Assembly (NCBI GenBank): GCA_002787235.1
Contig: PCWG01000041.1
Span: 75,713 to 139,712, forward strand
DNA length: 64,000 nt
Direction of reading: 5' to 3'
Origin: Nitrospinae bacterium CG11_big_fil_rev_8_21_14_0_20_45_15
GTDB taxonomy: Bacteria > Nitrospinota > Nitrospinia > Nitrospinales > VA-1
Shown: piece after piece, positions 55,901 to 63,591 of the stretch
Position numbering within the stretch: the first letter of the stretch is position 1
How the letters are laid out: every line of letters starts with the position of its first letter
Notes under the pieces: model-generated
Databases searched by the model: none
Seen by the model: the letters and a program-made list of their open reading frames with translations, nothing else
Told to the model about the DNA's origin: nothing
Translations under genes and position numbers: made by a program

Positions 55901-56519
55901 TCGACCCATCAAAAGGATCGACACCGTTGGCTGATTGCGCACGAATGATTCCTTGAACAGGGGGTGTTTTAGTCAAAAATTGCACATCATGACGAACCGC
56001 TTTCAATCTCGCCAGCACATGATGCCCGTCCATTTCCAGTTCATTGCCAAGGATTTCAATTTCTTTTCCGATCAGGGCTTCGTTTGCGGTCTTGAAAGAA
56101 ACCACCCCAATCACCGTGGCGGTGACCAAAACCAAAGTGAAGGCCAGGATACCGATTCGAAAAGCGATCCCTGTTTTCGGTGCGACAAAACCAGCCGTTT
56201 TGGAAATCGAAAAATAGCAGGGGAAGACCGTGGCCCAAATCGCAAGCAAACTGAGCCCGCGATTGATCAAAACTTTCCATTCCTCGCCAGTGCCTTCTGG
56301 CGAAAGGAAATACCCAAAAACGGTGAGAACACTTCCGATCAAACCCGCAAAAACAACATGAGAGCTTTGTCGGCTATACCAGGCCAGCAAAACGGGCAAA
56401 ATATACAGCACCCCGCCCGCCACACCCAGCTCGACGAATGCGTCTACCAGGAAAATGGCAACCAGTAAAATCATTCCCGCCACTGTAGGAAATGCGTTCT
56501 TTGTGGTAGAGGCTTCCAT
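52944..56519 (-). CDS. Large membrane hybrid histidine kinase (MASE-like, Cache, HAMP, GAF, HK, REC)
   Basis: A 1191-residue sensor. N-terminal helices (FPTVAGMILLVAIFLVDAFV to about residue 125) look like a MASE-type membrane sensor. After another helix (GILAFTLVLVTATVIGVVSF) comes a periplasmic Cache-like domain of about 300 residues, then a helix and HAMP (RPLTEIVAIADTLAEGNY). A GAF domain (YAGAFYVKIQ, MGEGLIGQCG) and a coiled coil follow. The kinase core has SHELRTPLNSM, NLLSNAIKF, DTGIGI and GGTGLGLSIS. The C-terminal receiver has LVVDDD and LMDIMMPEMDGYE. I use the ATG at 56519; an in-frame start at 56687 adds 56 residues with no domain features. Confidence 0.92.
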   Translation of the reverse strand: MEASTTKNAFPTVAGMILLVAIFLVDAFVELGVAGGVLYILPVLLAWYSRQSSHVVFAGLIGSVLTVFGYFLSPEGTGEEWKVLINRGLSLLAIWATVFPCYFSISKTAGFVAPKTGIAFRIGILAFTLVLVTATVIGVVSFKTANEALIGKEIEILGNELEMDGHHVLARLKAVRHDVQFLTKTPPVQGIIRAQSANGVDPFDGSTEAIWKNRLVDTFKELIRGNPDYVQVRFIGVNDNGREIVRVEQRDATIVSTEIQNLQKKGNTEYVKKTLLLQKGQLYLSEVTLNREFNKVVVPHKPVMRLAAPVFNDATGSVFGIVVIDLDFGLILDRLARNGDDYFVTNSAGDFLSHPDKYKSFGFDLGRPYLIQREFPDLKAMYAPENLRNQIWYKSKSATHQAPILYFQKVNFDPLDPRRFIGLVKVKPFSEFAISSRQVLENIIWLAVSLILISALVAIYFSRLLTRPLTEIVAIADTLAEGNYEGDIKIRGSAEAELLGTTMDRLRSNLKKLTTGLKENEDRLKENALRLEEERNKLVEESWLKSNLNQVMMQIEGKENLEELGSRLLGQLVPMTSAYAGAFYVKIQDAEYPVLKLYSSYAYHNRKPPSGQYKMGEGLIGQCGVEERKLKLSMKGEDCIKVVSGSVEVILQSVIVIPVMFEGMLFGVIELATPGDFTVLHERLFSKVAERIGVIINNINNQNRTVELLEQSQSLSREMRRKTQELQLAYEELEQRSIRLHEQKNEIEIKSQEIQKAKEELEKKAKDLELANQYKSEFLANMSHELRTPLNSMLLLSNNLAKNKDGNLTQEQVEAASYINKGGRNLLDLINEILDLSKIEAGMTTVELEEVSIREIVDTLQHDFVHVAKEKGLKLNVSLNKNLPSSVITDKSRLYQILSNLLSNAIKFTAVGSVSVDFSRPADQVVLSAAGLNQRNTIAIAVTDTGIGIHPDKQELIFEAFRQGDEGVARKYGGTGLGLSISNELSHLLGGEIHIKSEVGKGSTFTLFLPLKSDSNGGGPEQPDVVVSEKAVVITHKAGQATPLDSQKKAIYGFDKSLLKDKKILVVDDDMRNVFALSQLLQELGALPIKADSGSRALRCLEEIPNIDLVLMDIMMPEMDGYETIRRIREKKKDLPVIAVTAKAMETDREICLTAGANDYIAKPVDENSLFAMIAFWLESANSNRLLGSRK

Positions 56520-56691
56520 AAACGTACCCGTAGGGTTGTCTCGCTGAATCCATAAATTTATATCTGATGAATGGAAATATTGTATCAGAAGTGCGATAAA
56601 AAAGGAGTTTTTTTGAGTTCTGTCATAGGGTTGGACCAGCATCCTCATCGCTGTTTTACTTATCGCCCTTGACTTCTCTCCTCTCAAATGT

Positions 56692-56721
56692 AAAATAAGA
56701 CTAGACCTCTAGTCTTATTTT
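56692..56721. promoter_or_regulatory. Perfect 13-bp palindrome upstream of the DUF4143 ATPase gene
   Basis: AAAATAAGACTAG-ACCT-CTAGTCTTATTTT is a perfect inverted repeat (13-bp arms, 4-bp centre) ending 49 bp before the ATPase start and about 170 bp before the kinase start on the other strand. It could be an operator for a dimeric regulator or, given the A/T flanks, a bidirectional terminator. Its place in a divergent promoter region favours an operator. Confidence 0.45.
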
Positions 56722-56770
56722 AAGTCTCTCTAAATAATAATTTAAATTAATATATTTAAAACCTACTCCA

Positions 56771-58195
56771 ATGCGAAAAATCCCACCCGAACAGATCATA
56801 AAAAAAGTTTCACAGACCAACTCACATTGGGAAAACGGTCAAATTGACGAAGACATTGGACAAATGAAAAAGCGAAAGTATTTCGAGCTTTTTTATCCAT
56901 TAGTCACCACTGATGTACAACGCGCTGTCGTACTCATGGGACCCAGGCGGGTGGGCAAAACAATCATTCTTTGGCAAACAATTCAAAAACTCATCGATAG
57001 TGGAAAGACACCTCAAGATATTATCTATCTCTCATTAGACACTCCACTTTTTCATTCCTTCTCTCTGGAAGATCTTTTGGATATCTACAGAGAAATTGTC
57101 GATGACCTGTCTGGGAAAATAGTAATTTTCGATGAAATCCAATATTTGAAAAATTGGGATATCCAGCTCAAAGTTCTGGTAGACAATTACAAAAAAACAA
57201 AATTTATCGCATCCGGTTCAGCGGCAGGTGCATTGAAACGAAAAAGTCAGGAATCGGGTGCCGGGCGCTTTACCGATTTCATGCTACCTCCTCTCACTTT
57301 TTATGAATTTCTCGATCTTCGGGATTTAACAGAGTCTTTTTTTCCCAAAGGAAACGATGCGATAAAAAACATCGATGAGTTAAACCATCAATTCATCAAC
57401 TACCTCAATTACGGTGGTTTTCCCGAGGCAATATTTAACAGGGCAATTCAAAAAGATCCACAACGTTTCATTCGTAGCGACATCATTGATAAAGTTTTGT
57501 TGCGGGATTTACCCTCACTCTACGGTATTCAGGACACTCAGGAGCTGAACCGACTCTTTTCTACACTCGCCTACCAAACGGGCAACGAAATTAGCCTGAC
57601 GGACCTAAGCAAACATTCCGGCGTAGCAAAAGATACCATCAAACGATATCTTGAGTATCTGGAAGCGGCTTTTTTAATCCAGACAGTCAAGCGCGTGGAC
57701 GACCACTGTAAAACCTTCAAACGTAGAAACTATTTCAAAGTCTATCTGACCAATCCATCCATGTACTCGGCTATCTACAACCCCGTCTCCGAAGACGATC
57801 CCGAGACTCTTGGAAGCCTTGTTGAGACCGCAATATTCAGCCAATACATGCACAGTTCAACAGCAATGCAAAAGATTCATTACGCCCGATGGAAAAGCGG
57901 TAAAGGAGAGGTTGATTTGGTGGCCCTCAAAGATAACGGGAAACCCGATTTTTGCGTTGAGGTCAAATGGAGTGACCGAAATGTTGACAAACCCCAGCGT
58001 TTTTCCAATCTGATTGAATTCTGCAAACGTAACCAAATTGAGAAAGCAGTGATTACCACTAAAACACGTTCTCAAAAAGTAACATTTGACCATATCAATT
58101 TTGAATTTACGCCTTCCGCAAAAGCTTGTTATTTTATAGGAATCAATGCCAGTGATGCAGAAGCCCGCTTAATGAAAACCATCCATTCCTATTAA
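56771..58195 (+). CDS. AAA_14/DUF4143 family ATPase
   Basis: A 474-residue cytoplasmic ATPase. The AAA_14 domain has Walker A GPRRVGKT near residue 57, Walker B KIVIFDEIQYLKNWD near 117, and the sensor strand FIASGSAAGALKR. LPPLTFYEFLDL and the YGGFPEA motif mark the lid. A winged-helix part (DLSKHSGVAKDTIKRYLEYL) and the C-terminal DUF4143 nuclease-like domain follow, with RWKSGKGEVDLV and CVEVKWSDR resembling the PD-(D/E)XK pattern (E-V-D and E-V-K). Such genes are usually solitary and often spread horizontally. The function is unknown. Upstream lies a strong palindrome. Confidence 0.9.
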   Translation: MRKIPPEQIIKKVSQTNSHWENGQIDEDIGQMKKRKYFELFYPLVTTDVQRAVVLMGPRRVGKTIILWQTIQKLIDSGKTPQDIIYLSLDTPLFHSFSLEDLLDIYREIVDDLSGKIVIFDEIQYLKNWDIQLKVLVDNYKKTKFIASGSAAGALKRKSQESGAGRFTDFMLPPLTFYEFLDLRDLTESFFPKGNDAIKNIDELNHQFINYLNYGGFPEAIFNRAIQKDPQRFIRSDIIDKVLLRDLPSLYGIQDTQELNRLFSTLAYQTGNEISLTDLSKHSGVAKDTIKRYLEYLEAAFLIQTVKRVDDHCKTFKRRNYFKVYLTNPSMYSAIYNPVSEDDPETLGSLVETAIFSQYMHSSTAMQKIHYARWKSGKGEVDLVALKDNGKPDFCVEVKWSDRNVDKPQRFSNLIEFCKRNQIEKAVITTKTRSQKVTFDHINFEFTPSAKACYFIGINASDAEARLMKTIHSY

Positions 58196-58204
58196 TTTTA
58201 AACG

Positions 58205-59779
58205 CTAGTACAAATCCCAGTCGCCCTGGCGATAGTAGGTGGTGAGGACATGGTTGATGCGGGTGTTGACTTCAATCCCGGCTTCGCGCTCGAACAGGCC
58301 CTTACCGAAATGCGTCATGGAAATCATGGCATCGCGGTTGATGAAGCGGGTTTCCAAGCCTGCAAACTCCAGTTGATTCAGGCGATCCTTCAACTCCTTC
58401 GCGGTCATGCGTTCTTTCTTCACGCCAATGTTCCATCCCCAGCGACCGAGGGTCGGCACGGAATTCTGAAAGGGCACGATTGTGAATCCGCCGGCTTCCA
58501 TGGTCTTTTTGATGCACACGAAGGCATCGGGCGAGTACAGCGGGCTTCCGCTTTGGGTGACGACGACGCCATAGGGCTTGAGGTGCTGATAAACTCTGGT
58601 ATAAAATCCCTGACTGTATAACAAGGATAGCGATACTGTTTTGGGATCGGGCAAATCGACGATCACCGCATCGTACAATTGCTCGGCATTCTCGATGAAT
58701 TGATAGGCGTCTTGCGAAATCACCTTTGTGCGCGGGTCGTCGAGCGCACCTTTGTTGATGGTTTTAAAAATGGGATGCTCGCGCGCCAGCCGGGTCATGG
58801 CGGGATCGAGATCGACGACGGTGAGGGTTTCCACATCGGCGTATTTCAGAATTTCTCGGGCGGCGAGTCCGTCGCCACCGCCGAGCAGTAGGATGTCTTT
58901 GCGTTCTTTGAGCAGGGACAGGGCAGGGTGGACTAACGGCTCGTGGTAGCGTTCTTCATCGTAGGTGCTGAATTGCTCGCTCCCGTTCAGGAACAGCCAG
59001 TAATTTTCCTTCCACTGCGTCACTACAATTTTCTGATACTGGGTTTGTTCTTCGTAGACGATTTTGTCTTTGTACTTGTGTTGCTCACCATAAAGGATGA
59101 TGGGCTTGGCAAAATACGCGGCGAGCAGGATCAGCCCTCCGATGCCAAAATAAGCCAGTTTCAGCAGGACGGGCCGTTTCGTCAAACTGGCGAAAGGGAA
59201 GAGGATGAGTCCTCCCGCAAGCCAGTTCATGCCGCCCAGCACCATCGGCGTGTAGGTCAAACCCAACACCGGCAGGAAGAAAAAACCAAACAGCGCGCCC
59301 CCGGCAAGGGCTCCGTAATAGTCGTATTCCATCACCGAGGAAATATTGATTCGCAGGGTCTCAAAGCGTTCGTTGATCCGTGCCACCAGCGGCACTTCCA
59401 GTCCGATGAGGAATCCCACGGCGCAGGCTGAAAAATAAACGGCGGTGCCGGAATGGGTGGTGAAGGCGGAGGCCCAAAAACAGATCAAAGCGGAAAGGGC
59501 GCAGAACAAGGAAAGCCCCAGTTCGGTCAGCACGTAATAATCCATCAAATGATCGATCAGACGGCGACTGAATCGACTGCCCACGCCCATGGCGAACAGC
59601 ATCAGCGAAATCACCATCGTCCACTGCAAAATGGCATTGCCGAGCAGATAACTCGCTAATGTGGCCAGGGTGTATTCCGTCGCGGTTGCGGCCGCGCCGG
59701 TAGCGAACATGCAAATTTTGAGGGTGGTGGAAAGCGAAACTGCGGTGGATTTGCCTATCGGCGAGGGGATGGTTTCCAT
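58205..59779 (-). CDS. Membrane-fused spermidine synthase-like protein
   Basis: A 524-residue protein. The first 230 residues carry about seven hydrophobic helices with ATATEYTLATLASYLLGNAI and YDYYGALAGGALFGFFFLP. The C-terminal half is a polyamine synthase-like Rossmann domain with NGSEQFSTYDEERYHEPLVH, the SAM-binding GGGDGLAAREILKY and a VIVDLPDPKTVSLSLLYS active-site loop. The key Asp residues of aminopropyltransferases seem kept. It is the last gene of a run lipoprotein, DUF350 protein, synthase, with 22 bp to the preceding gene. Equivalent genes are known beside DUF350 proteins in other bacteria. The product is probably a polyamine or related compound. Confidence 0.88.
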   Translation of the reverse strand: METIPSPIGKSTAVSLSTTLKICMFATGAAATATEYTLATLASYLLGNAILQWTMVISLMLFAMGVGSRFSRRLIDHLMDYYVLTELGLSLFCALSALICFWASAFTTHSGTAVYFSACAVGFLIGLEVPLVARINERFETLRINISSVMEYDYYGALAGGALFGFFFLPVLGLTYTPMVLGGMNWLAGGLILFPFASLTKRPVLLKLAYFGIGGLILLAAYFAKPIILYGEQHKYKDKIVYEEQTQYQKIVVTQWKENYWLFLNGSEQFSTYDEERYHEPLVHPALSLLKERKDILLLGGGDGLAAREILKYADVETLTVVDLDPAMTRLAREHPIFKTINKGALDDPRTKVISQDAYQFIENAEQLYDAVIVDLPDPKTVSLSLLYSQGFYTRVYQHLKPYGVVVTQSGSPLYSPDAFVCIKKTMEAGGFTIVPFQNSVPTLGRWGWNIGVKKERMTAKELKDRLNQLEFAGLETRFINRDAMISMTHFGKGLFEREAGIEVNTRINHVLTTYYRQGDWDLY

Positions 59780-59801
59780 GACGGGTGTCAGGACAAAGAC
59801 T

Positions 59802-60647
59802 CTACAAACACCAGGAAATCAGAAAAGAGGAGCCGATATAAGAACTCGCTTCAAGAAACCCGGCTCCGAGATTGGGCTTTTCCTGCCCGACCAGCTCATC
59901 GCACAAACTTCTGCCGGGAAGAAGAATCCGGTCGGTCAGCAGTCGTGACACGGGAAGAAGGATCAGACCCAGAATCATGAACCCTGCAAAAATTTCCAGA
60001 TTTTCAGTCCAGGAAACAAAATGCTCAGACGATGCGGCGCGAAGCAAGTTTCCTATCGCGATGATCGCCCCGGCGAAGGCAACACCTACCGCCACGTTGT
60101 CTTTTTCAATATGCTCATGGACATCGTAACTCACAATGCTGTTGTAATATTTCCCCAAACCGACCAGCACGGCTTGCCCCATTGCCCAAAACGCCAGCGT
60201 GGTCAATACCGAGCCACCCAGACCGTAAACCGCTCCGTAGATGTTGAGACCCGATGCGACGTAAACCGCGAATTCGACCGCGCCGGTTCCGCAATTCTGA
60301 TCTTCGATGATTTCTTTTTTGATTTCAAAACGCGACAAAATAAAGTTGTCGTTGATGCGCGAGGACACATACAGCAGGATGATGATGAGCGGACCGTAGA
60401 TGGCAAAATCCATCAAATCCTCACTCAGCCCAACGGAAGGGCCAGCGATCAGACCGCCAATGGCGATGATCAATCCAAGATAATAGCCACTGAGCGTCAG
60501 GGCGAGGGCGCAATTGTCTTTTTCCACCAACTCATTCGCAATGTCATAATCCCTGCGAAAAAACAGGAAGGACTTGTGCCCCACAATGAACACCGCCAAA
60601 CAGGCCACAATGTACACGGCGGAAGTTAAAATATGATCAAGTTCCAT
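59802..60647 (-). CDS. DUF350 (YjfL-like) membrane protein, two units
   Basis: A 281-residue inner-membrane protein with about eight helices, made of two DUF350 units. The repeated marker is NCALALTLSGYYLGLIIAIGG in the first half and NVAVGVAFAGAIIAIGNLLR in the second, each preceded by an acidic E-x-D pair. DUF350 proteins such as YjfL are of unknown activity and occur with spermidine synthase-like, PspA-like and DUF1190/YgiB genes. The ATG at 60647 is preferred; a GTG at 60656 nearly abuts the stop of the lipoprotein gene, so coupling is likely either way. Confidence 0.85.
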   Translation of the reverse strand: MELDHILTSAVYIVACLAVFIVGHKSFLFFRRDYDIANELVEKDNCALALTLSGYYLGLIIAIGGLIAGPSVGLSEDLMDFAIYGPLIIILLYVSSRINDNFILSRFEIKKEIIEDQNCGTGAVEFAVYVASGLNIYGAVYGLGGSVLTTLAFWAMGQAVLVGLGKYYNSIVSYDVHEHIEKDNVAVGVAFAGAIIAIGNLLRAASSEHFVSWTENLEIFAGFMILGLILLPVSRLLTDRILLPGRSLCDELVGQEKPNLGAGFLEASSYIGSSFLISWCL

Positions 60648-60656
60648 AAGGATCAC

Positions 60657-61364
60657 TCATTTGCCGAAGCTCAGACCTCTGCTCCTGAAAGTGTTTTTGC
60701 TACGACCGATCCGGCGATTGACCTTGTCCTCGAATCGGCCTGCTGATGCCGACTTGCGCGCCGCACGTCGTGCATAAAAATCGGGCTTTTGTTTTTTCGT
60801 CGCCGTGCCCGTGGTGCCGTATTCCCTGTTGGCCCCAAAATAGGGCTGACGCGATTGCAGACTGGAGCGATAATCGTCGTAATGTCCACGCCCCATTCCC
60901 ATTCCCGCCCAATTCATCACCTGCGACATCAGCATGTATTTGCCGTAAAATTCCCAGAAACTGTTACCGCTCTGGTCTTGCCGCCAGTTGCCATACTGCG
61001 GATTGCCCACGTATTGGTAACCATTGGGGAAAGGCGTGTTCGTGATCTCGCCTTTTTCATTTTTTGAAACCAGAACCATCCCCAGATAAGGCTCGTATTT
61101 ATTATAAATTTCTTCACTGACCTCTTCGAACGGACGAATGTCCTGTTCCTCGCCAATATCCACACGATACTGGTGAAAATAGGTCGGTACAAAATTGCCT
61201 TCTTCCTTCATATCATTGAGAATAACGGAGTACTCTGGTTGCGCCTGCAATTCCTTCTGGAAACGTGCAACCGGATCGGAGCCGCCACCGTCGCCACATG
61301 AAGACAACGCAAGCCCCAAGCCCAGAACCACTGCCATCAAAATATTTCGATTTTTGAAAATCAT
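60657..61364 (-). CDS. Lipoprotein, YgiB/DUF1190-like in architecture
   Basis: A 235-residue predicted lipoprotein. The signal peptide (MAVVLGLGLALSSC) ends in a clear lipobox with Cys at residue 23, followed by GDGGGSDP. A folded central part with many Tyr and Pro residues leads to a FWEFYGKYMLMSQVMNW segment. The tail is rich in Arg, Lys, Ser and Gly and ends RSRGLSFGK. This order, lipobox, hydrophobic Met/Trp segment, basic Ser/Gly tail with a final Gly-aromatic-Gly, recalls YgiB/DUF1190, which also sits in DUF350 operons. It is first in the run with the DUF350 and spermidine synthase-like genes. The similarity is architectural, not proven. Confidence 0.7.
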   Translation of the reverse strand: MIFKNRNILMAVVLGLGLALSSCGDGGGSDPVARFQKELQAQPEYSVILNDMKEEGNFVPTYFHQYRVDIGEEQDIRPFEEVSEEIYNKYEPYLGMVLVSKNEKGEITNTPFPNGYQYVGNPQYGNWRQDQSGNSFWEFYGKYMLMSQVMNWAGMGMGRGHYDDYRSSLQSRQPYFGANREYGTTGTATKKQKPDFYARRAARKSASAGRFEDKVNRRIGRSKNTFRSRGLSFGK

Positions 61365-61486
61365 AAGTGCCTGTACATGTTTCTCTAAAATTTCAACCCA
61401 CCATCACACTAACCAAGATAAGAGCCACTGTCAAGCAGACTACGCCCTATACCGAGCCGAACCGGATGGGGCATACAGGAATTTGC

Positions 61487-61518
61487 CGATCACCCCCGCC
61501 ACAAGGGCGGGTGGATCG
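61487..61518. repeat. G/C-rich hairpin beside the truncated recombinase
   Basis: CGATCACCCCCGCC and GGCGGGTGGATCG pair around ACAAG with one mismatch or bulge. It starts only eight bases beyond the recombinase stop codon. No T-run follows on either strand, so it is more like a palindromic repeat than a terminator. It may mark the breakpoint that removed the recombinase C-terminus. Confidence 0.5.
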
Positions 61519-61525
61519 TCATTTT

Positions 61526-62350
61526 TCAGAGGGTACAGCGGCCCAGAGTCTGTTGAATAAAAACAGGGTCCTCACCTTTTTGAAGGAGAGATGCCGCAAA
61601 GGATTGTCGCAAGGTGTGAGGAGTGACAGGTTTCGCAACATCCGAAACATGCAGTGCCGCCTTGAAAAATTTGGCAACCGACCGAGTCGTCAGCTGTCCG
61701 CCTTTTTCACTGGGGAATAAGAAATCGTGACCCGTCTTTTTGCCGATTTGCCGTGACAAGGCGTTCTTCAAATCCAGATCAAAAGTCGTGGTCCTGCCTT
61801 TGATGATTTTATTGCCAGGAACGTAGAGCAAACCCTTTTCGAGATTGATATGCGCCACACGCACGTCTACCACTTCAGAAACTCGCAAGCCCGCGCTGTA
61901 CATCAGTTCCAGCATGAGTCGGTGTTTGGGATTCTCAGCCGACATGGCAATTTCATGCGCCTCTTGCTCTGTCAACAGTTCCGGCTCTCCGCGTTTTTTA
62001 GGAGGTCTTTTGAAACCATTCAAATCCAGAGGTTCTTCCAATAATTCTCTGGCCAGAAAGTCCAAAGCCGTCACCGTTTGATCCACCGTCGAGCGTGAAG
62101 CACCGCGTTCAACCAATTCCTGCAAATAAGCAAAAATCGACTCAGCAGAAACCGCTTCCGGCCCCTGCGGGTGGATGAATCGGGTAAAAGAACACAATCG
62201 GCCCATATAGGCGCGAATTGTCTGCGGTTGATAATGACACAACTCCAACTGCAATTTGATGACATTAAAAACATCATCAAAAGGACTCGGTCCGATCTTC
62301 TTGAGCGTATACGTTCGAGTGGAAACGGAAGGAGCAACCAACGTGTTCAT
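61526..62350 (-). pseudogene. Tyrosine recombinase (Xer/phage integrase family), lacking its catalytic C-terminus
   Basis: The 274 codons cover a SAM-like N-terminal DNA-binding domain (HYQPQTIRAYMGRLCSFTRF) and most of the catalytic domain: Arg in YSAGLRVSEVVDVRV, a Lys strand in NKIIKGRTTTFDLD, and HTLRQSFA with the His-x-x-Arg pair. The reading then ends at IQQTLGRCTL and stop. Family members continue LGH-x-S-x-x-TT-x-x-Y, with the third His and the Tyr nucleophile about 20 residues on. Neither is present, and no other frame downstream restores them. As it stands it could bind DNA but not cut it. No attachment site or accompanying mobile genes are seen. Confidence 0.85.
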
Positions 62351-62406
62351 CTTGAGAATCTCCTGGGAAACAAATTTACGGCGAATACCGATTGGGAAAG
62401 GTCCTT

Positions 62407-62476
62407 AAAAAAGCGCATTCAACAACAAAAATTCAATACATCTAAAGCTAATATATTCAATTACTTGCGCTTTTTC
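62407..62476 (-). terminator. Possible long-loop terminator of msrP
   Basis: AAAAAGCGCA (62408-62417) and TGCGCTTTTT (62466-62475) form a perfect 10-bp stem with a loop of nearly 50 bases. On the minus strand the stem ends in a run of T. It is about 50 bp after the msrP stop. The long loop makes it less certain. Confidence 0.4.
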
Positions 62477-62522
62477 AAGTTTTTTCTGAAAATAATCTGC
62501 AATTAAGGAGAGAAATCAACAA

Positions 62523-63509
62523 TCAGAGGTACAAATGCGACACAAACTCGCCATAACCGTTGAATTTTTGCGTCGCATACACGTCGCCCGATCCGATCAT
62601 CTTTTCCCGTTTCTGCGACCAGCGCGGGTGCGCGACGAGTGGGTCCACATTGGCGGTGAAATCGTATTCGTTGGGAATGAGCGTGTTCCAGAAAGTAGCC
62701 GGGCGGCTGTCTGTGAACTTGATTTCGACGATTGACTTGATGCTCTTGAAACCATATTTCCAGGGCGTAACCAGTCGAATGGGAGCCCCATGCTGGGCCG
62801 GTTGTTGATGCCCATAGATTCCGGTCGATAAAAACGTCAGCTCATTTTCCGCTTCCTCAATCGTCAACGCTTCTCGATAAGGCCAAGGCAAATCGACCAC
62901 AGAGTCTTGTCCCTGTGCCACAGCCGGATCATAAAAACTGGTGAACTCAACGTATTTCGCTGACGCTTCCGGCTCCACCTTTGCCATCAGCCCACTGAAT
63001 GCAAAACCATTCCAGGGAACCACCATCGCCCAGGTTTCGACACAACGATGACGATACACCCGCTCCTCAATCGGCATCATCTTGATGAGTTCATCCACAT
63101 CCAGAAGCAACGGATTTTTTACCAATCCGCTGACCTTGACCTGCCAGGGACGCGTTTCGAATGCATCCACATTTTCCCAGACCTTGTTTTTCTCCGATGT
63201 GAATTCATAAAAATTATTGTACTTCAGAGCCGCAACTTCGGAAGAAATCGGACGCGAGACCGGGTAGTCCAAATTTCTTTTGAGATTGGGAACCGGAGGG
63301 AAATCCGTTTTCAATCGGGAAGGTTCATTATCGAACAGGCCAAAGGAACCCGTGTTCGCCATGGCCGACTCAGGCAACAACGCGCCCGCAATACCGCCCA
63401 CAGCAAAACCCATCAACTGCAAAAATTCTCGGCGGTTCTGGTACACCGTTTCCGGTGTGATCTCTCGTTGCGGGGAATTCCAGCCCTTCGGCAAAATGAT
63501 GTGACTCAT
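62523..63509 (-). CDS. msrP: Protein-methionine-sulfoxide reductase catalytic subunit MsrP (YedY)
   Basis: A periplasmic molybdopterin enzyme that repairs oxidised methionines in envelope proteins. The 328-residue precursor has a twin-arginine signal (NRREFLQLMGFAVGGIAGA). Its mature part shows KYNNFYEFTSEK, the molybdenum-ligand Cys in YRHRCVETWAMVVPW, HGAPIRLVTPWKYGFKSIK and the C-terminal NEYDFTANVDP with PRWSQ. All match the family. The usual membrane haem partner msrQ is not adjacent; the next gene downstream is the truncated recombinase. The electron donor must come from elsewhere. Confidence 0.95.
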   Translation of the reverse strand: MSHIILPKGWNSPQREITPETVYQNRREFLQLMGFAVGGIAGALLPESAMANTGSFGLFDNEPSRLKTDFPPVPNLKRNLDYPVSRPISSEVAALKYNNFYEFTSEKNKVWENVDAFETRPWQVKVSGLVKNPLLLDVDELIKMMPIEERVYRHRCVETWAMVVPWNGFAFSGLMAKVEPEASAKYVEFTSFYDPAVAQGQDSVVDLPWPYREALTIEEAENELTFLSTGIYGHQQPAQHGAPIRLVTPWKYGFKSIKSIVEIKFTDSRPATFWNTLIPNEYDFTANVDPLVAHPRWSQKREKMIGSGDVYATQKFNGYGEFVSHLYL

Positions 63510-63591
63510 TGCAAAGTTCCTTGAAAAGGTATCCTGTAATTATATCGACAAGTTCAGCATCTTCAACAGGAAAATTTGTTATAATCCAGGC

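Noticed and set aside
56692-56721. dif-like site for Xer recombination
   Set aside because: The arms are perfectly symmetric and the sequence does not resemble the XerC/XerD half-sites; spacing of the centre (4 bp) is also wrong for dif.
62535-62735. Plus-strand ORF behind the AAGGAG-like site at 62505
   Set aside because: The frame runs antisense through msrP and has no family features; the purine-rich site is probably chance.
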